In this document: piece by piece, positions 24,146-31,710 of the stretch
Layout of the letters: every line of letters begins with the position of its first letter
How positions within the stretch are numbered: position 1 is the stretch's first letter
NCBI GenBank assembly: GCA_015231955.1
Contig: JADGAN010000040.1
Coordinates: forward strand, 1-46,700
DNA from: Oligoflexia bacterium
Lineage (GTDB): Bacteria > Bdellovibrionota > Bacteriovoracia > Bacteriovoracales > Bacteriovoracaceae
Reading direction: 5' to 3'
DNA: 46,700 nucleotides
Program-made: the position numbers and the translations under genes
The notes under the pieces: generated by a model
The model's database searches: none
Told to the model about the DNA's origin: nothing
What the model saw: only the letters and a program-made list of their open reading frames with translations

Positions 24146-25028
24146 GTTTTCGAGAAAGCTCCTGCGAGAGATCTAATTTTCCCACTCCTGTGCCTACTAG
24201 GGCAGAGTCGATCCCAAAGTTGTTGGCACCCAAGATGTCTGTCTTTAATTGATCACCCACCATGACCACTTTTTGTTTATCGCTTGCAAGCATAGGATCT
24301 AATCCCAGACGCCGAAAGGCCTCGATAAAAATCATGCTCTGTGGTTTTCCCAAATTAACAAAGCTTGGGGGAAGAATGTTGGTGATTAATCCATGGTAGC
24401 GTTCGCGAATGATGCTCTCAAGAATGGCGGCAATCGCCCCGGAGGTGATGCCGTAGTAGTTTTCTCCGCGAGGATAATAGGTGTCTGGATTAGAGAGCAC
24501 CAGCTTTAGTGGCAAGTTGTGCTCTAGGCGATAGATCATCGTCGAGAGTGCATGATCGATGGTGGGAATAAAATTTTTGTCATCCTCATCACAAATTAAA
24601 ATGGCGTCGATCTCTTCCGGAGGTGCTTGTGGAGGAGCAATGGTCGCGCCGGCAAGTTTTGCATATTCACTAGACTCGGGAGTTCCAATCACCAGAGCGC
24701 GCAAGGGATATTTTTCGCTAGCATCGAGATGATCAAAATAGCTTTTGAGCAGGGAACCAGAGGTGATGATATTTTGCTCAGGGATATTTAGTCCGCGTTT
24801 TTTAAAGAAAGCGGACATGCTCTTTGGAAGTTTGGAAGCACCATTGGTTAAAATAAAGTAAGGGGTGTGGGAGGCATTTAGGTGGTCGATAAATTCGATG
24901 GCACCAGGGATGGCCCCTTCTGTATTGGTGATCACTCCAAAGGCGTCGAGAAGGATGGTGTGATAGCGTGAAAGTAAATCAACAGCAGAGAAGGCCTTGA
25001 GGTTTGCTTGGTTTGTAGTTGTGCTCAT
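24093..25028 (-). CDS. HAD-IIA subfamily phosphatase (NagD-like)
   Basis: This 311-residue HAD hydrolase has a C2A-type cap. Motif I is L-L-D-A-F-G-V-I: the nucleophile Asp is present but the second Asp of D-x-D is Phe, as also seen (as Trp) in a subset of HAD-IIA proteins I recall. Motif II is L-T-N-G-A-S-K, motif III the Lys of N-L-G-K-P, and motif IV V-G-D-Q-L-K-T-D. HAD-IIA enzymes dephosphorylate small phosphates such as nucleotides, sugar phosphates or phosphoglycerol. It is convergent with and overlaps the module B regulator by 53 bp, and is divergent from topB. It may be the last member of the headgroup cluster or an unrelated neighbour. Confidence 0.85.
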   Translation of the reverse strand: MSTTTNQANLKAFSAVDLLSRYHTILLDAFGVITNTEGAIPGAIEFIDHLNASHTPYFILTNGASKLPKSMSAFFKKRGLNIPEQNIITSGSLLKSYFDHLDASEKYPLRALVIGTPESSEYAKLAGATIAPPQAPPEEIDAILICDEDDKNFIPTIDHALSTMIYRLEHNLPLKLVLSNPDTYYPRGENYYGITSGAIAAILESIIRERYHGLITNILPPSFVNLGKPQSMIFIEAFRRLGLDPMLASDKQKVVMVGDQLKTDILGANNFGIDSALVGTGVGKLDLSQELSRKLTPTHILPHGLKLSLNR

Positions 25029-25121
25029 AATTATTACTAAGTAACACGACTTCTATGACTTGTATAACAGTAAGTATTAGCGGTATACCTTTAGAAGAAA
25101 CAGAGGAGAGTTAGTAGAGTT

Positions 25122-27275
25122 ATGAAGTTGATTATTACAGAAAAACCGAGTGTGGCGCAAAATATTGCAAAAGTGCTAGGTGTGAATCGGCGCTACGATG
25201 GATATTTTGAGGGTAGCGGTTATCTGATCTCCTGGGCGTTTGGCCACCTCTTTACTCTATTTGATGCTAAAGATTACGATGCGAAGTATAGCAAGTGGAG
25301 CTTAGAGCACTACCCTTTTGTACCGGCGGAATTTCAATATAAAATTTTAGAGGATGCTGGTGTCAAAAAGCAGTTTGCAACCTTAGAGATGTTAGCAAAG
25401 CGCGGGGACATCGAGGAGATTATTAATGCTACCGATGCTGATCGCGAGGGGGAGTTGATTTTTCGCGAGATCAGTGAGATCGGCCCCCACTTTCGTGGCA
25501 AGAGCGTGAGGCGCTTGTGGCTCAGTTCGCATACACCTGAAGATGTACAAAAGGGAATGAAGGAGTTAAAGAGCGATCAAGAGATGCAAAATTTGCGTTC
25601 AGTGGCCTACCTTCGCCAGTGGTTGGATTGGTTAGTGGGAATTAATTTAACGAGTGTGGCAACGCTGGTGTTTGGGGGATTTAAAAAGACCATCTATGTG
25701 GGGCGAGTGATTATGCCTACGCTTAAGTTGGTTTACGATCGCGAGATGGCGATTTTAGATTTTAAAGTGGAAAAGTATTTTGAGTTGGAAGCGACCTTTA
25801 CAACGGATAAGGAGAGTTATCGCGGAGTCTATATTACCGAAGAGCAAATCACCAAGCAGGAGCTGGTAGAGGCGATTCAAAAGGCAGTAGAGGCGAAAAA
25901 AGTTGGAAAGGTGATTAAAAAGAGTTCCAAGAAAAGTAATGAACGTGCTCCCCGCCTTTTTAACTTAACCGATTTACAAGGGTATATTACCTCGAAGAGT
26001 AAACATTTCAGTGCCGATGTGGTTTTGAAAACCGCACAAGCGCTCTATGAGAATAAGTTTATCACCTACCCAAGAACCGCCAGTCGTTATCTTAATAAGA
26101 GTCAGGTAACGGATGCCAAGCGAGTTTTAAATTTGTTGGCCGGTAAATATGATTGTGATTTTAAATTTAGTGACTCCAAAGATATCTTTGATGATGAGAA
26201 GGTGGATTCGCATGCGGCGATTATCCCCACGTATGTGATCCCAGGTGAACGTGAGTTGAAGGAGGCGGAGGCGATCGTTTATGAAGCGATTGTAAAAAGA
26301 TTTTTGGCGCAATTTTTACCTAAGGCGGTCTATGAGTCCTCCGAGGTGATTACAGAGGTGGCGACGCCATCAGGAGATTACACTTTTAAAACCTCTGCGC
26401 GTATTTTAAGAGAAGAGGGGTGGTTAAAACTTTTTGGCAAGGAGGCGAGCAGTGATGGCGCAGGTGAGGAGGCGGCCCCTAAAATTCCTAAGGCCCTTCG
26501 TTTAAATCAGAGTGTAGCTGTAGAGAGCACAAAGTTAAATCCCAAAGAGACAACACCCCCCAAACATTATACAGAAGCGACCCTGTTATCGGCGATGGAG
26601 AATTGTGGCAAGCGGGTGGATAGCGCCGGCAATGAAAACAAAGATAAAGATGCGCTCTTGCAGGTGTTAAAGGGCTACAGTATTGGCACCTCCGCCACGC
26701 GTGCAGAGACGCTGCAAAAGTTAAAGCGAGTTGAATACATTGTGATGAGTGGAAAAAATATTTTAATCACCGATCGCGGCAGCGAGGTGATTCGTCGTTT
26801 TCCCGTGAAGGAGTTATTGGATCCCGACTTTACTGGAAGAATGGAAAAGCAGCTAAAAGATGTGGAGCGGGGGAAACTTGCACAAGAGCATTTTTTGCAA
26901 ACGATTAAAGATTTTGTTATCAAGGGTGTGAATGAGATCAAGGCGGGGAGAGTGGGCCCCTCGCGGGTACCACTGGGTGTGTGTCCTAGTTGTGGAGAGG
27001 GGCGAGTGTTCGAGGGGCAAAAGGGCTTTGGCTGCAGTCGTTGGAAGGAGGGGTGTAAGTTTGTATTGTGGAAAGATAACAATTTGGTTCGCGATTTTAA
27101 GTTGGAGTTTGATGCAAAGTTTGTCGAAAAAATTTTACAAGAGAAGTGTGTGACGACAACGCTTTATTCTCCAAAGAGTCAGAAGAGTTTTCAAGCAAAA
27201 CTTCTCATTGCCAAGGTCACCCTTCCAGGTAGCACGAACCAAGATCGTTGGGGCCTGCAGTTTGATCGCACTTAA
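25122..27275 (+). CDS. topB: DNA topoisomerase III (type IA)
   Basis: This 717-residue type IA topoisomerase relaxes and decatenates DNA through a 5'-phosphotyrosine link. The TOPRIM domain is at 1-140, with E7 (T-E-K-P-S) and D-A-D-R-E at 105-109. The catalytic Tyr is Y316 in F-I-T-Y-P-R-T. A C-terminal zinc-ribbon-like segment (C-P-S-C-G-E ... C-S-R ... C-K-F) lies near 622-645, followed by a variable tail. Length and order fit TopB rather than TopA. The ATG is preceded by GAGGAG about 11 bases upstream. The gene stands alone, divergent from the HAD gene across 93 bp. Confidence 0.93.
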   Translation: MKLIITEKPSVAQNIAKVLGVNRRYDGYFEGSGYLISWAFGHLFTLFDAKDYDAKYSKWSLEHYPFVPAEFQYKILEDAGVKKQFATLEMLAKRGDIEEIINATDADREGELIFREISEIGPHFRGKSVRRLWLSSHTPEDVQKGMKELKSDQEMQNLRSVAYLRQWLDWLVGINLTSVATLVFGGFKKTIYVGRVIMPTLKLVYDREMAILDFKVEKYFELEATFTTDKESYRGVYITEEQITKQELVEAIQKAVEAKKVGKVIKKSSKKSNERAPRLFNLTDLQGYITSKSKHFSADVVLKTAQALYENKFITYPRTASRYLNKSQVTDAKRVLNLLAGKYDCDFKFSDSKDIFDDEKVDSHAAIIPTYVIPGERELKEAEAIVYEAIVKRFLAQFLPKAVYESSEVITEVATPSGDYTFKTSARILREEGWLKLFGKEASSDGAGEEAAPKIPKALRLNQSVAVESTKLNPKETTPPKHYTEATLLSAMENCGKRVDSAGNENKDKDALLQVLKGYSIGTSATRAETLQKLKRVEYIVMSGKNILITDRGSEVIRRFPVKELLDPDFTGRMEKQLKDVERGKLAQEHFLQTIKDFVIKGVNEIKAGRVGPSRVPLGVCPSCGEGRVFEGQKGFGCSRWKEGCKFVLWKDNNLVRDFKLEFDAKFVEKILQEKCVTTTLYSPKSQKSFQAKLLIAKVTLPGSTNQDRWGLQFDRT

Positions 27276-27334
27276 AGTTCTATGAAATTCTATGTGGCCG
27301 GCCAGCACCGAAAGAGCACAAATGGTTGTATTTC

Positions 27335-27354
27335 AAAATAAAATTACTTATTTT
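27335..27354. promoter_or_regulatory. AT-rich inverted repeat upstream of the ATPase pair
   Basis: AAAATAA (27335-27341), a six-base spacer and TTATTTT (27348-27354) form a perfect dyad 68 bp before the first ATPase gene, in a 146-bp AT-rich intergenic region. It could be an operator or promoter-proximal hairpin. A GGCCGGCC palindrome lies just upstream at 27296-27303. The evidence is the symmetry only. Confidence 0.3.
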
Positions 27355-27421
27355 ATCTTTGTTTTATAGAACTTATACAGTATTATTTAGTTTGTAATTC
27401 AAAAACATTGGTTGTAAGTGC

Positions 27422-28741
27422 ATGAAAAGACTAGTCGACGACGATCTCCGAAAATGGGCACAGAATCCATCCAGAAAACCACTCCTGATTCGTGGTGCAC
27501 GCCAAGTTGGCAAAAGTTATAGTGTTACCCATTTAGCAAACTCCTTTTTTGAAAATTTTATTGAGATTAATTTTGAAGAACGCAAAGATCTGCATAAAAT
27601 TTTCGAAGCTGATTTGAGAGTAGATAGAATTGTTCAAGAATTGGAGTTTGCTTTCAATAAAGAAATTATTCCCGGTAAGACACTAATCTTTTTTGATGAA
27701 ATTCAAAAATGCCCAAACGCATTGATGTCTTTGCGATATTTTGCTGAAAAAAAGAGTGACTTGCATCTAGTTGCAACGGGATCGCTTCTGGAATTTATTT
27801 TAGATGAAGTATCTTTTCCTGTTGGAAGAATCGAACTGCTTCATATGTATCCCATGACCTTTGCAGAGTTTTTATTGGCCATAGGGGAAGAGAAGTTAGC
27901 TCATTTAATACAAGAAGGGCCAAAGGAGTTAGCCCCCTCTGTTCATGACAAATTAATGTCACTGTTAAAAAAATATTTTTTTATTGGTGGAATGCCAGCA
28001 GTTGTCAAATGTTATATGGAAAATCATGCTCCTGCTAAAGCATACAAAATTCAAAATGAAATAGTTCAAACTTTACAAATGGATTTTGCTCACTACCGAC
28101 CGAAAGTAGATGAAAGGGCCCTGGAAATTGCCTATAAAAACTTAGCAAAAAAAGTGGGCCAAAGAATAAAATACTCAGAGATAAGCGACGAATTTTCACC
28201 TCCTACCCTGAAAAAAGCGATTACTCTTTTGGCCAAGGCAAAGCTCATTCACTATGTTTGGCATGTCAGGCAAGCAGAGCTCCCTCTTGCTCTAGTTATC
28301 AATGATCGGCGTTTTAAAATTATCATGTCAGATGTGGGTTTGTTTCGGGCCTTATGCCAAGGATCTAGTGAGGTTGAATATGTAAAAGATGATCTCCTTG
28401 ATCTCTTTAGAGGTGCCATGGCAGAACAATATATTGGACAGGAATTCAAAGCTGCCAGAGCTAATTTCAGTGAGCTTTACTTTTGGGAGCGAGAAGAAAA
28501 AAGTGCACAGGCCGAAGTTGATTACATTGTAGATTTTTCTAATAAAATATATCCTGTTGAAGTTAAAAGTGGCCCCTCGGGACATTTGAAATCGCTTCAT
28601 CAATATTTAAATCACTATTCAAACACTCCACAAGGGGTTGTCTTTTATATGGGCCCAATGAAGAGAGAAGAAAAAATTCTTCGCTTACCTCTTTATTTTG
28701 CAGCTTGCTTTTTTTCTGGCAAGGAATTTCCTCTCAATTAA
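27422..28741 (+). CDS. AAA_14/DUF4143-type ATPase
   Basis: This 439-residue protein has an N-terminal P-loop ATPase domain (Walker A G-A-R-Q-V-G-K-S at 25-32; Walker B L-I-F-F-D-E-I near 87-93) and a sensor-like A-T-G-S near 118. A winged-helix-like middle is followed by a DUF4143-type C-terminus with the nuclease-like E-V-D-Y-I-V ... P-V-E-V-K-S motif, resembling PD-(D/E)xK folds. The family is widespread and patchily distributed in prokaryotes; its role is unclear. It is followed at 100 bp by another ATPase of a related family in the same direction. No conventional ribosome-binding site is obvious before the ATG. Confidence 0.85.
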   Translation: MKRLVDDDLRKWAQNPSRKPLLIRGARQVGKSYSVTHLANSFFENFIEINFEERKDLHKIFEADLRVDRIVQELEFAFNKEIIPGKTLIFFDEIQKCPNALMSLRYFAEKKSDLHLVATGSLLEFILDEVSFPVGRIELLHMYPMTFAEFLLAIGEEKLAHLIQEGPKELAPSVHDKLMSLLKKYFFIGGMPAVVKCYMENHAPAKAYKIQNEIVQTLQMDFAHYRPKVDERALEIAYKNLAKKVGQRIKYSEISDEFSPPTLKKAITLLAKAKLIHYVWHVRQAELPLALVINDRRFKIIMSDVGLFRALCQGSSEVEYVKDDLLDLFRGAMAEQYIGQEFKAARANFSELYFWEREEKSAQAEVDYIVDFSNKIYPVEVKSGPSGHLKSLHQYLNHYSNTPQGVVFYMGPMKREEKILRLPLYFAACFFSGKEFPLN

Positions 28742-28841
28742 TTTTCATCCTGTCGCAAGAGAGATCTCTCTACAAATATTAAAAATTTGGTTGACTATTT
28801 TAAATATACATGGCCAAATCTTTAAGAGAGGGAGATGGAAA

Positions 28842-30341
28842 ATGAAGATCATTGGACGAGAAAATGCCATCGAAATTCTGGAGAGAATCTACCACTCCTC
28901 CAAAGCAGAGTTCCTGGCCCTCTATGGGCGAAGGAGAGTTGGGAAAACTTATCTAGTTAAAGAGTTCTTCTCCAAAAAACAAAAAAGCAATCCCGCTCCA
29001 CTCTTTTTTTACTTTACCGCCCTTAAAGATGGAAGAAATTCCGAACAGCTTTTTTTCTTCAAAAAAGAGCTAGAAGGCGTCTTTTACCACTACCCTCTCC
29101 CAGAATTAAAGAGATGGATCGATGCCTTTGAGCTACTAACTTTGGCCATTCATAAATTTCTGGAAACTCCCTCAAATCGCTCTCGCCCTATTGTGCTCTT
29201 TTTTGATGAATTTCCGTGGGCGGCCCGAGCAAAATCGGGATTGGCACAAGCTCTCGACCACTACTGGAATCGCCATTGGTCTCATCTAAAAAACATCAAG
29301 CTGATTATTTGCGGAAGTGCCGCCTCTTGGATGATCAATAACTTAATTCGCGCCAAAGGAGGGTTGCATAATCGTCTTACCGAAGTATTGCGCCTACAAC
29401 CCTTCACCATAGAAGAAGTCTCTCGTTACTTAAAAGAGCTGCAACTTCACTATAATGCTCAAAGCTTGGTGGATATCTATCTTTGCCTTGGAGGAGTTCC
29501 TTACTACTTAAATTTTCTTCGCCGTGGAAAAAGCGCTGCTCAAAACATATCACAAATCTGCTTTGGAAAAGATGCCCCACTTGCAGGAGAGTTTGAAAAT
29601 CTTTTACACTCGCTCTACGACAACTCCGAGATTCACTATAAAATCATTCAAATCTTAAGCACCCGCAAGAGCGGGATGTCTCGAAATGAGATCCTGAAAA
29701 AAATAAAGCTAAACTCTGGAGGGCAGATCTCCAAGTGCCTCTCAGAGTTAGAAGAGGCGAGCTTTATTGCCAGCTTTATTCCGCTGGGAAAAAAGAAAAA
29801 GGATATCTTCTTTAAAATTGTTGATCAATACACCCTCTTCTATTTAAGCTGGATTGATAAAAGCTCTCACAACATTCTCGATCACGCTTCCGCTTCCAAA
29901 TATTGGTCACAAATGGTCTCCTCTCCCGGATATTATGCTTGGTCAGGATTGGCCTTTGAAATTTTTTGCTTTAATAATCTTCACCTCATTCGCCAGCAGC
30001 TAGGGATAGAAGAGATTGCCTGTAAGGTTGGCGCATGGAAATATGTCCCCTCGGCAAAGAACAAAGAGAGTGGAGCACAAATTGATCTGGTGTTTGATCG
30101 CGAGGATAAAACTATCACCCTTTGCGAGATCAAATACTCTCTCTCCCCCTATCAGACGGACAAACAAGAGATCTTAGGCCTGCACCAAAAGATCGCCACC
30201 TTTAAACAAGTCACCAACACCAAAAAGCAAATCCTATTTGCCTTGATCACCCTCCATGGGGCAAAACCAAGCATCTTTCTTGATGAGGTAGTTACAAACT
30301 ATGTGCAGCTGGATCAGGCACTGGAGAAAATCAATCGATAA
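28842..30341 (+). CDS. Archaeal-type AAA ATPase with DUF234-like nuclease C-terminus
   Basis: This ATPase of about 499 residues starts at 28842, where GGGAG precedes the ATG and the family-typical I-I-G-R-E opening begins; an upstream in-frame ATG at 28698 would overlap the previous gene. Walker A is G-R-R-R-V-G-K-T at 29-36, and Walker B is V-L-F-F-D-E-F. The middle carries a winged-helix region, and the C-terminus has I-D-L-V-F ... C-E-I-K-Y-S, the PD-(D/E)xK core seen in DUF234 proteins. It probably forms a unit with the preceding gene. The combination of ATPase, DNA-binding and nuclease-like parts would fit a defence or DNA-maintenance role, but that is inference. Confidence 0.85.
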   Translation: MKIIGRENAIEILERIYHSSKAEFLALYGRRRVGKTYLVKEFFSKKQKSNPAPLFFYFTALKDGRNSEQLFFFKKELEGVFYHYPLPELKRWIDAFELLTLAIHKFLETPSNRSRPIVLFFDEFPWAARAKSGLAQALDHYWNRHWSHLKNIKLIICGSAASWMINNLIRAKGGLHNRLTEVLRLQPFTIEEVSRYLKELQLHYNAQSLVDIYLCLGGVPYYLNFLRRGKSAAQNISQICFGKDAPLAGEFENLLHSLYDNSEIHYKIIQILSTRKSGMSRNEILKKIKLNSGGQISKCLSELEEASFIASFIPLGKKKKDIFFKIVDQYTLFYLSWIDKSSHNILDHASASKYWSQMVSSPGYYAWSGLAFEIFCFNNLHLIRQQLGIEEIACKVGAWKYVPSAKNKESGAQIDLVFDREDKTITLCEIKYSLSPYQTDKQEILGLHQKIATFKQVTNTKKQILFALITLHGAKPSIFLDEVVTNYVQLDQALEKINR

Positions 30342-30368
30342 AAAAAGCATTGCCTATGTTGCCTCTGT

Positions 30369-30418
30369 GCCGACATTTGGAATTAACTGTGTTGACCTAC
30401 ACAGTCCCATTAGTCGGC
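30369..30418. terminator. Nested hairpin between convergent genes (possible bidirectional terminator or repeat remnant)
   Basis: An inner stem ACTGTGT (30386-30392) / ACACAGT (30399-30405) with a six-base loop sits inside outer arms GCCGAC (30369-30374) / GTCGGC (30413-30418). It lies in the 125-bp gap between the ends of the ATPase gene and the minus-strand small membrane-protein gene. No T-run follows directly on either strand, so a classic intrinsic terminator is uncertain. A later T7 run occurs near 30455-30461. Confidence 0.45.
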
Positions 30419-30466
30419 CCCAAAACTTGTTTTCCAGCTCTGTCTAAGGTTACGTTTTTTTGATTT

Positions 30467-30778
30467 TCATAAGATGAGTTTTTTATGAAAAATTTTATTG
30501 ATTAAATAACCAAGTAATTTGAAATAAAAAAGGTACCCTAGCAAAGGATAGATGACAATCTGGAAAATTAGCAACAACGAGTCAGAAACAGAGCTAGGCA
30601 CTAAGTACATTGTTATTAAATATGAAAAAGGGAAAAAAGGTATTAAGGTTAGTAGTCCTGCCCCCATCCCTCCATCAGGTGTAGGAAATATCCATACTGC
30701 ATACGCAGAGCAGATGATACAAAAAATCCAGTAAGAAATTTTCAAATAAGTAACTATTTTTAATAAACAAGTTTTCAT
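30467..30778 (-). CDS. Small unknown membrane protein
   Basis: I do not recognise this 103-residue protein. Three hydrophobic segments are visible (about 12-30, 40-60 and 67-90), with a Pro/Gly-rich loop P-T-P-D-G-G-M-G between the first two and a Lys-rich end. Its ATG overlaps the stop of the preceding gene (ATGA, 30775-30778). It is the last of three AT-rich genes following the RHS gene. A role with the RHS product, such as immunity or anchoring, is possible but unsupported by any motif. Confidence 0.6.
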   Translation of the reverse strand: MKTCLLKIVTYLKISYWIFCIICSAYAVWIFPTPDGGMGAGLLTLIPFFPFSYLITMYLVPSSVSDSLLLIFQIVIYPLLGYLFYFKLLGYLINKIFHKKLIL

Positions 30779-31077
30779 ATTTGCTCCATTTTGTTTTTAT
30801 CTCCGCCTGTCATTTTATAACTTCTTTTTTCACTGTTTATTTGTTTATTATTTTTTCCTGAATTAATAACTCTTTGATCCCATTCATCCTGTGGCATGCC
30901 TTCTGGATATTTAATCTTTACACTATAATTAGTTTTTGTGCCTGGCTTAGGCCCTACTCTATTGCCAACTTGAATCTCTAGGTTATTATTTTTTTTATAT
31001 CCGCCAATTTGAAATAATTGTCCGCGACGTGTAGTTACTTCAATATAGGAATGAGAACTAATAAAGCCTCCGTGCAT
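30775..31077 (-). CDS. Small unknown polar protein in the RHS locus
   Basis: I do not recognise this 100-residue protein. It opens abruptly with H-G-G-F-I-S-S-H-S-Y-I-E-V, a beta-strand pattern, without any signal peptide. It continues with a strand-rich region and ends in a Lys/Asn/Ser-rich tail. That beginning looks like the inside of a domain, so it may be a displaced fragment of an older RHS C-terminal tip, a small immunity protein, or a mis-started gene. It sits 12 bp after the lipoprotein gene and overlaps the next gene by 4 bp. The ribosome-binding site is weak (GATGAG). Base composition is strongly AT-rich. Confidence 0.5.
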   Translation of the reverse strand: MHGGFISSHSYIEVTTRRGQLFQIGGYKKNNNLEIQVGNRVGPKPGTKTNYSVKIKYPEGMPQDEWDQRVINSGKNNKQINSEKRSYKMTGGDKNKMEQI

Positions 31078-31089
31078 ATCTACTCATCT

Positions 31090-31710
31090 TTAGCGACAGT
31101 TGTTTTCAAGGACTGATTTTATATAGGCAGTACGACTCATTGCGGAAACTCCTCCAATATGCTTGTCATTAGTTTCGAAATCTTGTCTTTTGGTAGTATA
31201 GTTGTCTATTGAAAAAATTCCATTGCGTACATAAGGAGTGATTTTTTTAGTTGATAAATCTATATGATACGCGTCCACAACAACTTCCTCGAAATTGATT
31301 CTTTCTATAAGCACACTTTTTGAGTCTCTGCTAAATAAACAGGATATAGAATCTTTTTCAATTTCGATTTTATACTCATAAAAATTAAAGTCTTCTTTAT
31401 TTAACAGACCAAAAGAGTGCGATGTTTCAATCCCATTATCAATAGGACACAGGAAATATGATTTTTTATCAGGAGAAAGTATTGCAGTAGAATTAAGTCT
31501 GAAAAAAATATTCTTATTGTTATGAGCGCAAAAATTCAAGATAAAAACTTCCTCTGTCTCAGATTCAGAAACCGCTGACTGTTGAATACATATTTTCCCA
31601 TATTTAACAGAGGAAAATTCGTCCAAACAAACTGGATTTGTTTTTGTACCTTGGCCAGAGCATGCAGAAAAGAACATGATCAATGCGACCGATTTAATTT
31701 TAAAATTCAT
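31090..31710 (-). CDS. Lipoprotein overlapping the RHS gene; candidate immunity protein
   Basis: This lipoprotein of about 206 residues begins M-N-F-K-I-K-S-V-A-L-I-M-F-F-S-A-C, a short signal with the lipidated Cys at 17. The ATG at 31710 is favoured because AAGGAG lies nine bases upstream, inside the end of the RHS gene; an earlier in-frame ATG at 31728 would prepend six residues before the signal. The mature part is beta-rich with four or more cysteines and no motif I recognise. It overlaps the RHS stop by 11 bp, so the two are co-translated. As the RHS tip is a peptidoglycan peptidase acting outside the cytoplasm, a periplasm-facing lipoprotein directly downstream is the expected place for a protector. 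This is inference from position. Confidence 0.75.
   Translation of the reverse strand: MNFKIKSVALIMFFSACSGQGTKTNPVCLDEFSSVKYGKICIQQSAVSESETEEVFILNFCAHNNKNIFFRLNSTAILSPDKKSYFLCPIDNGIETSHSFGLLNKEDFNFYEYKIEIEKDSISCLFSRDSKSVLIERINFEEVVVDAYHIDLSTKKITPYVRNGIFSIDNYTTKRQDFETNDKHIGGVSAMSRTAYIKSVLENNCR

Noticed and set aside
28698-30341. Longer second ATPase starting at 28698
   Set aside because: The extension overlaps the first ATPase and the family start with a ribosome-binding site is at 28842.
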